The notes under the pieces were generated by a model. That model was given only the letters and a program-made list of their open reading frames with translations, had not been told where the DNA came from and made no database searches. Below, one piece after another: positions 22,408-33,340 of a stretch of DNA of 64,000 bases; position 1 is the first letter of the stretch, and each line of letters starts with the position of its first letter. The position numbers and the translations under genes are program-made. The stretch is from Dermatemys mawii (Eukaryota; Chordata; Testudines; Dermatemydidae): contig ML677385.1 in the NCBI GenBank assembly GCA_007922305.1, positions 10,116,470 through 10,180,469 on the forward strand, read 5' to 3'.

Positions 22408-23784
22408 TAGGCAAACAATGTACAAGTACACTTTTGTTGTTATTTTCTTACATTAATATTCTTTGAGAGTTTTAAAGCTGACATTTGACCAACTCAAATT
22501 ATTTTGTAATAATGCTTTTATTGATAGAATTACTTTTGGCTTTGAAGATAGGCACATTATAGATATTGAAAAAAATAGTATGGACCTGCATAAAAATTGA
22601 CAATCTTGCCTTTGATTAATAGGTCAGGGATAGCTATAAACTAGGCAATATGGCAAATACTTGTCAACTTCTCTATTTCTCAAAGGCAAAATTTCAGATT
22701 TATTTATATTATAAGTATGATGTGTATACTCACTTACATGTTGGTGTAAAGTGCCACAGTTAGAAAGCTATAGAATCCTGTTGGGTAATAATTTTTAAAA
22801 AAATCCCACATGAAACAAACAACCCTCCCCATTTTCAAACACTGGAAATGGTACACATAGCACAGTCACTTTTCATGGCTGCTTCTGCAGACATGAGCTT
22901 TCTCTCATTTCTCATGCTGGTTGCCAGGCAACTCTTTTAGTCTTTGATGCCCTTGCACTTCAGGCATTCATTGCTGTCATGTTCCTTTTTAAATTCTTCA
23001 TATAGCAGAAAAGTGCATGTTGAGGAAATTGAAGATTGTTTTCTTCCTATTGCCAAAATTGTGTTTGAGAATTATCAAGGCTATTTACTGCATCTAACAG
23101 AGCAACATATGATCTCTTAACAGGCTCCCCAAAATGTATCCCTTCATCCAAATGGGAAAAACAAATGGACAGATGTTCATAATGAATCTATGTAAAATAA
23201 TGGTCCAGAAATATTGCAAACATTTAACCCCTATAAGATCCCTTAAAGGTAATATTTGTAGCTCAGTGAAATAAAAAGAAGGTCCTCCTTAAAGCAGATC
23301 AGTCATTAAAATAGGAAGCATTGTTTTAAAAGAGCGACTGTTTAATTTTGGTAATTTTTCTTCATGCTCTTTGTCATTGAATTTGTTTTTTCCTTTCAGG
23401 GAAACTAGTAGAGTAAAAAGACAAAATCCCATTAAAAACATAATTTGCTTGTTCAAGCTATTAATTACTAATATGATTTTTTCTTTTAGCTTTACTAGTG
23501 GGTATTAGGCATGATCACATCCCAAATCAATTATGGGCTGAAACTGTTGTAGCAAAAAGTCAAACCAGATCAGCTGCAGACAGCCAAAACTTCTTTAATC
23601 TTAATCAACAGTTGATTTTATCATTGCAAAGGCTATCCAAACAGAATTGACTTGTGAGTACAGTTGCCAAACTTTCTCTCGCCCTACCAATCTACAGGGA
23701 GAAACTGGTAAACAGTGAAAATGTGAATAGAAAGATATTGCAAAAATACTTAGCACTTTTAATTTGCCAAGTTCTTTAAAAAAT
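22408..23784. other. AT-rich sequence, no gene
   Basis: No gene or repeat family recognised. Low repeat density. Confidence 0.5.
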
Positions 23785-23925
23785 ATTAATTTACCCTCAT
23801 AATAGCATTGGGAAGTAGAAATGTGGTATGATCCCTGTTTTACAAATAGGAAAACAGAAGCAGTATTTTGTTCAGAACTGCAGAGGAAGTAAATTCAGAG
23901 CCAGGATTAGAGTTCAGCCAAACCT
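23785..23925 (-). mobile_element. MIR-type SINE, antisense
   Basis: 'cctcataatagcattgggaa', 'gatccctgttttacaaatag', 'gaaaacagaagcag', 'gcagaggaagtaaattcaga' and 'gccaggattagagttcagcc' are the reverse complement of the MIR core and head. Divergence is strong, as expected of an ancient copy. Confidence 0.75.
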
Positions 23926-23969
23926 GTGAATGATCTTTATCTGTAAACAATGGACCTTATTATAACATT

Positions 23970-24859
23970 ATCTGGTTATGCTGGACAAAGGACAGGAGAC
24001 ACTGGATGTGGTTTAATCAGGCCCAACTTTATTCTTCAATGTCTGGGAGTGCCCTGTAGATAAAACTGTAGTGCCAGTGATTGCATAATCATTTCAATAT
24101 ATACCACTGTGGGGGCTGTTAGCCCTACCCCTTGCCCATGCTGGTCCTCTCCCAACCCGCTGCTGGGACCTCACTATTCCTTCCTCCTTGAATGTGGGTT
24201 ATAGGAGGGCTATAAGGTTTGGCAGAGAAGGGGCGGGAGTGGCTCCCTGCCATACCAGTCATAGGAGCCCAAACCTTCCCCTAGCTGCCATTCCCCACCC
24301 CCATTCCTCTCCTTTAAAGAGCTAGGGGAAGGTTTAAACTCCTATGACTGGTATGGCAGGGAGCCACTCTCCCCCTCCCCCATGCCAATCCTTTACCAAT
24401 CCATTTTGTCTGACTTTGTCTTCCTTACAGCATACCTACCCTGGACATCCACATAGCCTAGCTCCTGTTTCATATTTGCCCAGCTAAGGCCCCTCATGTG
24501 AGGAAGGCAAAAAACCCCAAACCATTCCACCTTGGCCAATCAGGCAGGGAGAGAGAAATTCCTTCACAGCCCCCCAAGAAAGGAGCACAAGTCCTATAGA
24601 GGGTGCTGACAAAACCGGATATCACCACTCCCATGGGTGACAGGGTGAGTATGCTCTGTCTGGTTCAGGTAAAAGAGGGGTTTTCTGGTGCCAGCATGTA
24701 CCTATATAGCCTTCCACTTGGGATCATCTTGGGTGGGATGGGTCAGCATCCCCTCTCTGGTCTGGTCTGCTGCTGCCATCAAAAGTAACTCCCTGCCTCT
24801 CTAGCCCTTAAAGGGGCACAACCTTTTCCAACAAGCCAGACAACGGCCTCCACCACTTC
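23970..24859 (-). mobile_element. LTR-like element, minus strand
   Basis: Shares 'aggacaggagaca', 'tttaatcaggcc', 'ctttatt', 'tataggagg' and 'ggctataag' in the same order with 36562-37095, so it is a dispersed repeat. On the minus strand a polyadenylation-type AATAAAG (24027-24033) lies near one end, and a TATATAG (from 'ctatatag' near 24705) lies about 680 bases upstream of it, which suits an LTR promoter-to-R layout. Exact termini and target duplication were not found. It contains the inverted repeat described at 24238-24368. Confidence 0.55.
24238..24368. repeat. 49-base inverted repeat inside the LTR-like element
   Basis: Arm 24238-24286 begins 'agtggctccctgccatacca'. Arm 24320-24368 is its reverse complement with three adjacent mismatches (46 of 49 identical), and the spacer is 33 bases. 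In the related copy at 36562-37095 only the left arm is recognisable ('ggctccttgccgtaccaaac', 'ataggagtcc'). The right arm was therefore probably added to this copy after the family spread. Confidence 0.85.
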
Positions 24860-25124
24860 GGGTAGGTCTTCACTACCAGCCGGATCAGCAGGTAGCAATC
24901 GATCTTTTGGCGATCGTTTTCTCGTGTCTCATTAAAACGCAAGACATCAATTGCCAACGGCACCCCCATCGACTCCAGAACTCCAGCTTGCCGCAGGACG
25001 CAAGCTGGAGTCGACAGGGGAGTGCACTGCTGACCGCCACCGCTATGAGGATGGCAGCTATGTTATTCACGTAGCTGAAGTTGCGTATCTTCAGTTGACC
25101 CTTCCCCCTAGTGAAGACCAGCCC
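24860..25124. mobile_element. PIF/Harbinger-like or related MITE
   Basis: Left end GGGTAGGTCTTCACTA and right end TAGTGAAGACCAGCCC are inverted copies with two differences. Inside, 'ctccagcttgc' and 'gcaagctggag' (around 24980-25014) form a hairpin, and 'cacgtagctgaagttgcgta' is typical of a common turtle MITE. It directly abuts the LTR-like element. ORFs 24885-25244 read across it and are spurious. The target duplication is unclear (TTC / TCA). Confidence 0.7.
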
Positions 25125-25350
25125 TCAGTGTGCAGTGAGATCATTTGCAGAGTAGTACAAACTACTTGTAGCAGAAGAGAAATATACTTCCATGTTTTTT
25201 GTTCCCTTGTGTTTAACTTTCTGGAGAAAAAAACCCTTTTTTAAAAAAAAAAAAAAAAATCTTTAATTTGTGTTCTCAACCAAAAGATTACTTGTTTGGA
25301 AACCATGAACAAAAATGCACATTCTCCTTCCACCCTCTTTTTTAAACTAT

Positions 25351-25450
25351 ATGTACTACTGTGCCTAGACCTAATGGGGTCCTGGTCCATGAATGAGGCT
25401 CCTAAAAGCTAATGCTTTACTATAATAATAATAAACACAATATTAATAAA
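25351..25450 (+). mobile_element. L2-like LINE 3' tail
   Basis: 'tactactgtgcctagaccta', 'atggggtcctggtccatgaa', 'tgaggctcctaaaagctaat' and a '(ataata)n' tail are the recognised 3' end of an amniote L2-like LINE. It is preceded by a poly-A run at about 25240-25259 that belongs to an older, separate sequence. Confidence 0.7.
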
Positions 25451-26646
25451 TTAATAAATGTGTGGGTGAGGAGGAAAAAGAAAGATGGAGTACCATGGAT
25501 GAAAGCAACCCTCATTTTGGATATGAACTCCTTGGTTGGCCAATATTTCTGTAACTGGCTGACACAAAATTCTGTAATGGAAATATGTGACTCTGGCATA
25601 TATCTTAATTTTGTTGGACCCATACATACCTTTTCAGGTTCAAAAATATTTAGAGACTTTTTTGCACATCCATGATTCAAAACCAGCTGAACTGAATAAG
25701 TTTGAGAATGTGTGTATGTCTAGTTCTCATTGAGGACTAACCTGCCAGGTAGCTTATCATACAAAAAAAGGCATTCTAAGCAGGGGAAAAAAAGCACATG
25801 GACATTATGGATTTTGCATTATGTTTACTGGAACTCTAAAGTACTATGGGATAAATAGTTAATATTATGTTAGTTTTATACTGAAAGTGGAGTTTTAACT
25901 TTGTTATTCTCACTAGAGATTTACAATTATGTAAATCAGATTACGCAACAGTGAAAATGTGCTGTGAAATTAGTGTAGACAATATATAATTTCCATTTTT
26001 TTTACAAGAAGGAGCTAGACATGAAATCTTATATTAATATCTTAAGGTTACAATTTAAAATATTAAGTCAGGAAATGCAAAAGTGAAAGTTCTAGGTACT
26101 TCTAGGTAATTCAGATCAGTCACATTGCATGTCATGAGCTTCATTCTCCATTCTGTTGCTGTTAGGTTTTAGGGTGGTGTGACACTAAAGTTAACTTAAG
26201 TTATGGTATAACATAGTGGAGGATCAGTGTCTGTTACTAGTTAATGTTGGAAAGATACAATGGCCTAACTGAGGTCTCAGATAGGGTACACCCCTTCCAT
26301 TAGCTTCTGTTATTTTTGCATTTTCTATTTTAGGTATTTAAAATGCTGACCTCAATGTTATATTAATGTAAAGGTAGATAATTAATTGTATGAAAGTATC
26401 AAAAAGTAGTTCAAACATTGTCACAGTTGGGTTTTACCTTCTTTGGTCAAGGTTGTTAATTAGATTCATGCTAGAGGTTTAAAATGCCATTTAATCTATC
26501 ATTATTTTCTGAATCCATTGTCCTTGAAGCAGTCAGTTAAGATATGCTGGGAAGAGAGAAAAACAAATGGACTTTAACTTCTATGACGATTACAACACTA
26601 AAGCTAACTGCTGTGGGATATTAATAAATAACACAGTGGCATTATT
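25451..26646. other. AT-rich, no gene
   Basis: Opposing ORFs of 86-87 codons (25412-25680) overlap each other almost exactly and start in the LINE tail, so they are not credible genes. Nothing else recognised. Confidence 0.5.
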
Positions 26647-26651
26647 GTTGC

Positions 26652-27477
26652 TCTTATAATCATAAAAGTAGCCTAGAATTCCTTCTTACCTGTAAGGGGA
26701 TAAGAAACTAAGATTACCTGGTTGGCACCTGACCAAAAGGACCAATGGAGACATAAGATACTTTTAAATTTGGGGGAGGGAAGGTTCTGGTTTTTGTGCC
26801 TTTGTTTTGTGAATTATTTGCTCTGGGATTAAACAGCCATTTTTTCCCTATACCTAATTTTACATTAATTTTTAAATATTACAAAAATAGTAAGTAACAG
26901 GCAAAGCATGTTAGCTTATATTTGTTTTTAACTTGTGATTTTTTATTTTTTTTTTTTTTTTGCTAGAGGGAGAAATTCCTATGTTTTCTCTGTAACTTTG
27001 AACTTAGAGGGGATTTCTTTGTGTCTTTTAATCTTTTTTGTGACTGTATAAAAGTATTTCCATCCTGAAAAAGTTCTTCCATTCTGATTTTATAGAGGTA
27101 ACTTTTTTTTTTATCTTTTCTTTCATTAAAATTCTTCTTTTAAGGATCTGGCTGAGTTTTCCATTGGTCTTTTTTTTTTTTAGATCCAGGGTTTTGGTTT
27201 GGGATCACCTATAAGGATTGGTGAGGGGTTTATCTCAAACCTTTCCCAGGAAGGGAGTGTAGGCTTGGGGGGATATTTTGGGGAATAGAAACTCCAAGTG
27301 GCCCTTCCCTAGTTCTTTGTCTTACACTTGGTGGTGGCAGCCTATCATCCAAACACAGGAGGAATTTATGTCTTAGAAAAGTTTTAACATAAGCTGGTAA
27401 AATAAGCTTAGCAGGTCTTTTCATGCAGGTCCCCATATCTGTACCCTAGAGTTCAGAGTGAGGAAGGAACCCCAACA
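26652..27477 (+). mobile_element. Solo LTR, family A, with GTTGC target duplication
   Basis: Flanked on both sides by GTTGC (26647-26651, 27478-27482). The right end is '…gttcagagtgagg…ccaaca'. The left end starts TC where family members start TG. It shares its whole plan with 40757-41542: 'gtagcctagaatt', 'acctgtaagggg', 'ctgaccaa', 'attaaaattcttcttttaag', 'ggatc', 'cccaggaa', 'tggtggcagc', 'gctggtaaaataagctt' and 'tctgtaccctagagttca'. TATAAAAG lies at about 27047 and ATTAAA at about 27125. No internal retroviral sequence is present, so this is a recombined solo LTR. Confidence 0.85.
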
Positions 27478-27482
27478 GTTGC

Positions 27483-28794
27483 AAAGTGGAGTAATAAGAT
27501 GATGATTATGGACCAGATTCTGTAATCTGCTACATTCACTTTGCATGGTTTACATGGCACACAGTGAATTTATACCAGCTGGAGATTCTCCCCAAAGAAT
27601 ACCCCCAGCATAAAGGAAATCTGAAGCTCTTGTAAAGCTAGTGCATCTGCTGTGCCATCCAGCCCCTGCTCCATTATAGCTGTGCTGCCCAGCTTAAGCA
27701 GGGAGAGGAATGTCAGGGACAAAAAGGGGCTCAAGAGAGACATGGAATTGTGTCTGGGAAGGTCTTCTGGAAGAAGTGTAAGTAAAAGATGACCCTCTGC
27801 AGCTTCAGTTTAGTGCCTGAGTTTATTCAGCTGCAGTGGAGAATTGAACCTTATGTCACCAACAAAAATTTTAATGGCACTTGTCACTTTTTGGCTTTTA
27901 AGGTTCAGGGGCCTAGAGGGCCACTGAATGTGGAAGGTGCTTGGGTGTACCCTAGGAAAGTGTGCTAACAAATCAGGGCCTCCAAAACTGCAAGCCTTGG
28001 GGTAGTTGCTTGCTCTATTTCTCCCTTCTCTAAATTATGTGTTAAAATGGAAGATAGTACATTTCAAATATTGAGTACCTATCAGAATCTGCCCTGCTGC
28101 TACAGCTGTTCATGTAAAGATATAATAGCAAAGGGAGATGATCAGAATATTTGTCTCTCTACTGGAGGTGTTTTCAAGTGACTGTTGTTTCCATTGTATT
28201 CATCAGAGGTAACATGCAAATATGAGAGTGCTACTTAATTGAACCAAAGTCACTTTCCTGCTCACCTTCATTTAGGTATGATGCAGAGGTTTCATCCACT
28301 CTGCTACTTACTGTTTACTTTACACTTTGAGTACTACAGGAGCTTCAAACTGTGACAACAAATAGCAATTAGCTAATGGCTTGCTGGGAAGTAATGCTGG
28401 TGTTTGTTTTGCATAAGCATAATTCAGAATCAAAGGTCAGGTATCTTCCCAGCATCCCTTTGGGTTTAATGCTTCTGTTCTACTTGTCTCATGTCTGCCT
28501 TCTCCACATTAGTCATTTTTGCCACTCTTAGTGGTGTTCAAAGTCCATTATGTATTAGATACAAAGCAAACTCAGACAGAGAAATATGGTGAGATGTACA
28601 TCACTGTTTTTATAAGCCGACATTTACTTGTGTATGTGAGCAACAAACCATGCTTTTCCATAATAGTTTTTATTTTTTTTATATCAAATAGAGGTAAAAA
28701 GGAGCTAATGAAAAAATGAAAGCTATATGTTGTTAAATAACAAGTTTCAAGGTAATACTTTAACTGAGAAATAGTTGATTAAGAAACCAAAGGA
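27483..28794. other. No gene recognised
   Basis: The patch 27510-27665 ('ggaccagattctgtaatctg', 'accagctggagattctcccc') resembles old short repeats of the 'gtgtaaat' type. The rest is unique-looking. Confidence 0.5.
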
Positions 28795-29217
28795 AGAGAG
28801 GTTGAAATGATTGTTAGGACTGTTCAACTTAGAAAAGAGGGAAAGGGGAGATATGATAGAGGTTTTATACAATTATGAATTATTGTGGGAAGTGACTAGA
28901 GAAGTGCTATTTACCCAGTCCCACAATACAAAAATCAGAGGTTACTCATTGAAATTAATGTGTGGCAAGAGGAGGATACAAACAAGAGGAAATATTTTTT
29001 CACACAGCACACAATTAAGCAGTGGAATTCATTCCCATGGAGGACAGATCCATCAGTGGCTATTAGCCAAGATGGTCAGCGATGTAACCCCATGCTCAAG
29101 CCAACCTTTGACTACCAGAAGCTTGGAAGGGAAGACAAGACAGGTAGCTGTCTCCAAAATCACCCTGTTCTGTATATTACCCCTGAACCTCTGGTACTGG
29201 CTATTGTCAGAGACAGG
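28795..29217 (+). mobile_element. CR1 LINE 3' region, upstream half (interrupted)
   Basis: 'ggactgttcaacttagaaaa', 'ggggagatatgatagaggt', 'acccagtcccacaatacaaa', 'tttttcacacagcacacaat', 'ggctattagccaagatggtc' and 'ggctattgtcagagacagg' are the CR1 3' region in order. It stops at 29217 and resumes at 29884. The 163-codon ORF 28811-29302 runs from this relic into the inserted element and is not a gene. Confidence 0.88.
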
Positions 29218-29883
29218 TTTGCCAGGTGTCCAGTTTTTGACCGGAATGCTTGGTCAAAAAGGGACCTTGGCAGCTCTGCTCAGCACTGCTGATGGCTGTT
29301 AAAAGTCCTGTTGTTGTGCAGTGGGGTTAAGGCAGGCTCCTTGCCTGCCGTGGCTCCGCACAGCTCCCGGAAGGAGTAGCATGTCCTGCCTCCAGCTCCT
29401 ATGCTTAGGGGCAGCCAGGGGGCTCCACGCAAGTCCCCGCTCCAAGTGCCAGATCTGCAGCTCCCTTTGACTCAGAACAGCAAGCATGCCTGGCTGCACC
29501 TGTAGGAGCCAGAGGGGGGACGTGCCACTGCTTCTGGGAGTTGTTTGAGGTAAATGGCGCCCGGCACCTGCATCCCTGACCCCTTCTTGTTTCCCAACCC
29601 TGATCTGCCTCCAAACCCCTCAATCCCCGTCTGGAGCACTCTACTGCACCACAAATCCCTCATCCCTGGCCCCACATCAGAGCCCACACCCACAGCCAGA
29701 GACCTCATCCCCTCCTACACCCCAACCTCCTGAGCCAGCCTGGTGAAAATAAGCAAGTGAGTGAAGGTGGGGAGAATGAGCAAGAGAGGGCTGGGAAGAT
29801 GTAGTGAGCCAGGGGCAGGGCCCCAGAGAAGGGGTTGGGTAGGGGTGTTCAGTTTTGTGCAACTAGAAAGTGGGCAACTCTCA
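29218..29883 (+). mobile_element. GC-rich non-autonomous element inserted in CR1
   Basis: Starts 'tttgccaggtgtccagtttt' and ends 'ctagaaagtgggcaactctc'; the ends are loosely inverted (ttgcca / gggcaa). The CR1 text 'tcagagacagg' before it (29207-29217) is repeated as 'tcggagacaag' after it (29884-29894), 9 of 11 matching, which I read as the target-site duplication. Copies of the same family are at 51879 (plus) and 18131 (minus), and a diverged one is near 9165. The long ORFs in it come from GC bias. I cannot name the superfamily; the short inverted ends suggest a DNA transposon derivative. Confidence 0.75.
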
Positions 29884-29950
29884 TCGGAGACAAGATATTG
29901 AGCTGGATGGACTGACTGTTGGTCTGACCCAGTATGGGAGTTTTTATGTT
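29884..29950 (+). mobile_element. CR1 LINE 3' terminus, downstream half
   Basis: 'gatattgagctggatggact', 'gttggtctgacccagtatgg' and 'gagtttttatgttctta' are the terminal CR1 motif. It continues the copy broken at 29217. Confidence 0.9.
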
Positions 29951-30485
29951 CTTATTTTTTTTCAAACATCAGAGCATCACCTTGAGAATAATTGTGGGGA
30001 GAGGAGAATTGTTGGCTGAGAAACAGCTATTATGTGAATATATTTGAACAAGCCTTAAAGAAATAAGATATTATACGGATAAAAATAAAAATACCACTTG
30101 TTTACAGCAGGGACGCTGTGTTCTACACAATATCAAATAACATAAAAGAGGTTAGGGAAAAAGATTATCCCACTTCTCCAGAAGTAATCTGTGGTCACAC
30201 AATTGTTCAAATGCTAATGTAACCTGGGCTTTCATGACTGATTTGATAATAAACACTGTCACACTTTTAACATTAAAAGGGTTGACAATCTGTAGGACTT
30301 GGATCCTAGAAAGCAAGAAAGGAATAACTCAAGACACCTGATACAAAGTGAGTTTCTTGCTCAACCATGGGGTCAGGAAAGGGCTGAAACTTGGGGCAAC
30401 TTTTACATCTTGATTGTATCAATGGAGATTTTGCTTGTTTAGGGAGCTTTTGAAACATGAATGATTTGATACTGTATGCATCGTA
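29951..30485. other. No gene recognised
   Basis: AT-rich, unique-looking sequence. Confidence 0.5.
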
Positions 30486-30622
30486 GGTGCCAAACTAGGG
30501 GTGCGGGGGATGCTGCCACACCACCTGGCTTGAAGTGGTTTCCATTGTATACAGGGTTTGCAGTTTGGTTCAATGGCTCTCCTCAGCACCACCACTATCC
30601 AAATTGTTCCAGCACTCCTGGC
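30486..30622 (+). repeat. Short interspersed repeat, full copy
   Basis: Runs from 'ggtgccaaactaggggtgcg' through 'ggcttgaagtggtttccatt', 'gtatacagggtttgcagttt' and 'caatggctctcctcagcacc' to 'attgttccagcactcctggc'. The same first half occurs at 7690-7765. The ends carry related 'ggtgcc' and 'gcactcctggca' motifs, which hints at a MITE. No coding content. Confidence 0.65.
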
Positions 30623-30839
30623 ATACTTAAGAAAACTTCCTTTAATACCATCCATGTGGTTTTAAATATGTTTGTAGATTTCATGCAGACTACCCTGGGC
30701 AGGGAAGACAGAGGGGGGTACAAATGTGGTGGTGAAGGAAGCTTGTCTTGCGCTTACTCCAATCAGACTTACAGTATAGAGACAGCCTAAGGAGTATTCT
30801 CCCATAATATTTGTACCTGATGCCACTTATGAAAAAAGA

Positions 30840-30944
30840 AAATGTTGTGACTTCTTTGGAAATTCAGTTTTTCAATGAAAATGTTCAAAACACAGTTTCA
30901 TTTTATTTTTGTGTAGAAAAAGCTCAATTTCTCTCACTTCTTTA

Positions 30945-30981
<37 letters not shown>

Positions 30982-31020
30982 CAGTGAAAAAATGGGGCAA
31001 ACAATAAAACAGGTCTATTT
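30840..31020. repeat. AT-rich repeat with (AT)n microsatellite
   Basis: 'ttcaatgaaaatgttcaaaa' and 'ttttccagtgaaaaaatggg' resemble the AT-rich fold-back repeat at 7795. An uninterrupted AT run lies at about 30949-30977. Confidence 0.55.
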
Positions 31021-31164
31021 TCCTTTATTATTTTTATCCATGTTTTTTAAAAGCCCTAGTATAGAATACTGTTTCCTCTTTTAGCTGAAATGGTTAGCCA
31101 ATATTTGGGACTAGCAGAATTATTTCCATCAGGAGAATAAATTAATAAAATGAGTCAATTATGT

Positions 31165-31520
31165 CTTTGTTTTAATCCTGTTTATTTACAAAGAATATAT
31201 ATAAGAACACAGTAAAAACAAACAACAGGTGGCAATTTCTTTGCTCAGAAATCCATGTCTGTCAGTGCAGTAAGTACAGTATCCAAAAGAAACTTTGTCT
31301 CTTGGCTTTCTCCCAAGGCCATACTTATGATTGCTTCTCCTTTTTGTCACTCGTTTTCTGCTTTTCACACCCACTGACACAAACAGCTCCAATCAATTCC
31401 CTAGGCCATGTGTTTGCAGTCAATCCCTGGGAAATTCCTCCGACATCATGTCTTATTTGTGCTTAACTTCACCACACAGCCCAGTGCCTTGGGCAATAGC
31501 CTTTTATCGTTTTCAACTAT
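31165..31520 (-). mobile_element. LTR-like element, minus strand (family B)
   Basis: Shares 'tttatttacaa' and 'gaatata' plus a following 'acaaa…' layout with 48590-48960. On the minus strand an AATAAA lies in 'tgtaaataaac' (about 31170) and a TATA-like 'cgataaaagg' lies at about 31500-31510, so promoter and polyadenylation site are in LTR order. Termini were not resolved and divergence is high. Confidence 0.45.
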
Positions 31521-32149
31521 TCTCACAAAAAGGGCATTTATTGCTCCTTCCATTCAGTCTGAAAGAAAGGTACTTAGCACTTTCATCAGCTTTAACCTGG
31601 TCTACGATTGTCTATAATATATCAAAGACCTATTTGATGGCAGCCATTAGCATCTTCCAGCATAACAATATATTGTTTCAATGCAGAGATGGCTAATTTC
31701 CAGTGCAGCCATGCTTCCACTGAAGTGAAAATATCAGTAAGCCTTTTAGAGTCGCTGTTGCCACACTACATTGCCAGTCATGACACAGTCTATTAACTAT
31801 TGTGTACATGAAAAAACTGAATGAACTTAGTTAAATTGGAGCAGCCCCTTCTGTGGAAAATCTTATTTTGGTTTAAGAGAGACTTACAACAATTTACTTT
31901 AAATCAGTTTAAGCTATCAATACAAGGCATTCTTTAACCAAAACAAGATTGTCCAGAGAAGGGGTGTGCCCTATTTAAATAATTTCTAAACCAGTTCATT
32001 CAAATTGATGCAAATCTTGTGTAAATGGATCTTATCCTTCCTTTTTTTCTGTTCAAGTTTAATAAAATGGAGAGAGTTCTCTATCTCAAGCTGTGAAGTA
32101 TTTTGGGTATTGTACCCAAACCAAAAGCTCTCCCACCACTCTCTCCAGT
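31521..32149. other. No gene recognised
   Basis: Mixed sequence without a recognisable feature. Confidence 0.45.
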
Positions 32150-32365
32150 TCATGGATTCATAGATTATAAGGCCAGAAGGGAATTTTGTGATATTCTAGT
32201 CTGAACTCCTACATAACGTAGGCCATAAATCTTCTCTGAATTCATTCTGGTTTGAACTATAGCAGATCTTTTAGAAAAACATCCAATCTTGATTTAAAAA
32301 TTGCCAGTGATTGAGAATCCACGACAACCCTTGCTAAGTTTTTCCAGTAGTTAGTTGAGACATGG
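32150..32365 (-). mobile_element. CR1-type LINE 3' end, antisense
   Basis: 'tcatggattcatagattata', 'aggccagaagggaattttgt', 'tctagtctgaactcctacat', 'aacatccaatcttgatttaa' and 'cagtgattgagaatccac' are the antisense 3' region of a CR1 subfamily common in turtles. Its 3' end is at the low coordinate. Confidence 0.82.
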
Positions 32366-32539
32366 ATGGTTAGTTCAGGCCCATTTCAATGTGGAGCCTG
32401 TTATAACAACACTGTATATATATATATTATTAAACTTGTGGGTTTTTGTACAATTCAAGCCTTTTGCATGATATTCTCTCAGGTTCCATAGCGCTTCTTG
32501 GGTCCCAGCTAGATAGAATGATTATCAAAGGACCATGCC

Positions 32540-33340
32540 TGTGTGTCGCGGGGCCAGTACACGTCATCACCCTGGGCTGGGGCAAGGGCATGATAGCCCC
32601 ACAGGAAAGCCAAGGGGGTTATGCCCCACCTTGGGGTCGCATAACCCAATACCCAAAGTCAATAGGACTTCCCTTGTCTTCAGGGAAGTGCAGCCCAATG
32701 GCCAGAGTCTATAGGACTCCTCTTGTCTGCAGGGACGTGCAGCCTAGTGACTGGAGTCAATACAACCACCCTCAACTGTAGAGTAGTGTGGCCTAGTGGC
32801 CAGTACCTGGGGGCTGTCAGCAACGGGGACAGGGGATGGCGGCCGCAGTACCTGGTAGGAGGGCTTGGACCTACCCAACTCCACTGGGCCTGACCCAGGG
32901 CCCTAACAGTGGCGGTCTACCACGGGATCAGCAAGGAATCCCATTGAAATACGCTGACCTCATGAGAGGGGAGGTACTATTCCCTCACCCTCCCTGGGTC
33001 ACTTCCTACCGGCTTGCCTGCACCAGCGGTCCATAGAGTATCGGGACCTCCAGGCTCTCTGAAGTTCAGATGGCAGCAGGCCTCTGGTCTGGGTCTCGGG
33101 CTCTTCGGCTTATGGAGGTACGGCAGTAACAGCTCCTGGGCTGGAGCCTCTACGAAGCATCCTTTCTCCTTGGCAATCTGCCCAGACTGAACTTTGCTGC
33201 TCCCTTTTATACTGCAGCAGCGGTTGGCGCATGCCCAGGAGGGGCTGAGGGGACATGGCTTCAGCTGCTAAAAGTGCTGCTTTAACCCATTCTGCCCCAG
33301 TCCTCCCCATCACACCATGTAAATGGCACATAAGAATGAG
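32540..33340 (-). mobile_element. LTR-like element with TATA box and 49-base tandem repeats
   Basis: GC-rich block. On the minus strand TATAAAAGGGA (33211 to 33201) is a clear TATA box. Downstream in that orientation lies a run of about three and a half diverged 49-base units (about 32640-32800), each with a 'gcc(c/t)a(a/g)tg' start, an 'agtc(a/t)ata' middle and a 'cagggaagtgca' end. It looks like an LTR of a retroelement I have seen in turtles, but I cannot name it and did not find a target duplication. The ORFs on both strands (66 to 111 codons) are composition artefacts. Confidence 0.5.

Noticed and set aside
28811..29302. 163-codon plus-strand ORF
   Set aside because: It starts in a CR1 3' region and reads through the insertion joint at 29217 into another element, so it cannot be an ancestral gene.
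31331..31696. 121-codon ORF
   Set aside because: Within a minus-strand LTR-like element and antisense to it; no motif.
32446..32781. 111-codon ORF
   Set aside because: Reads through tandem units of an LTR-like element on its non-promoter strand.
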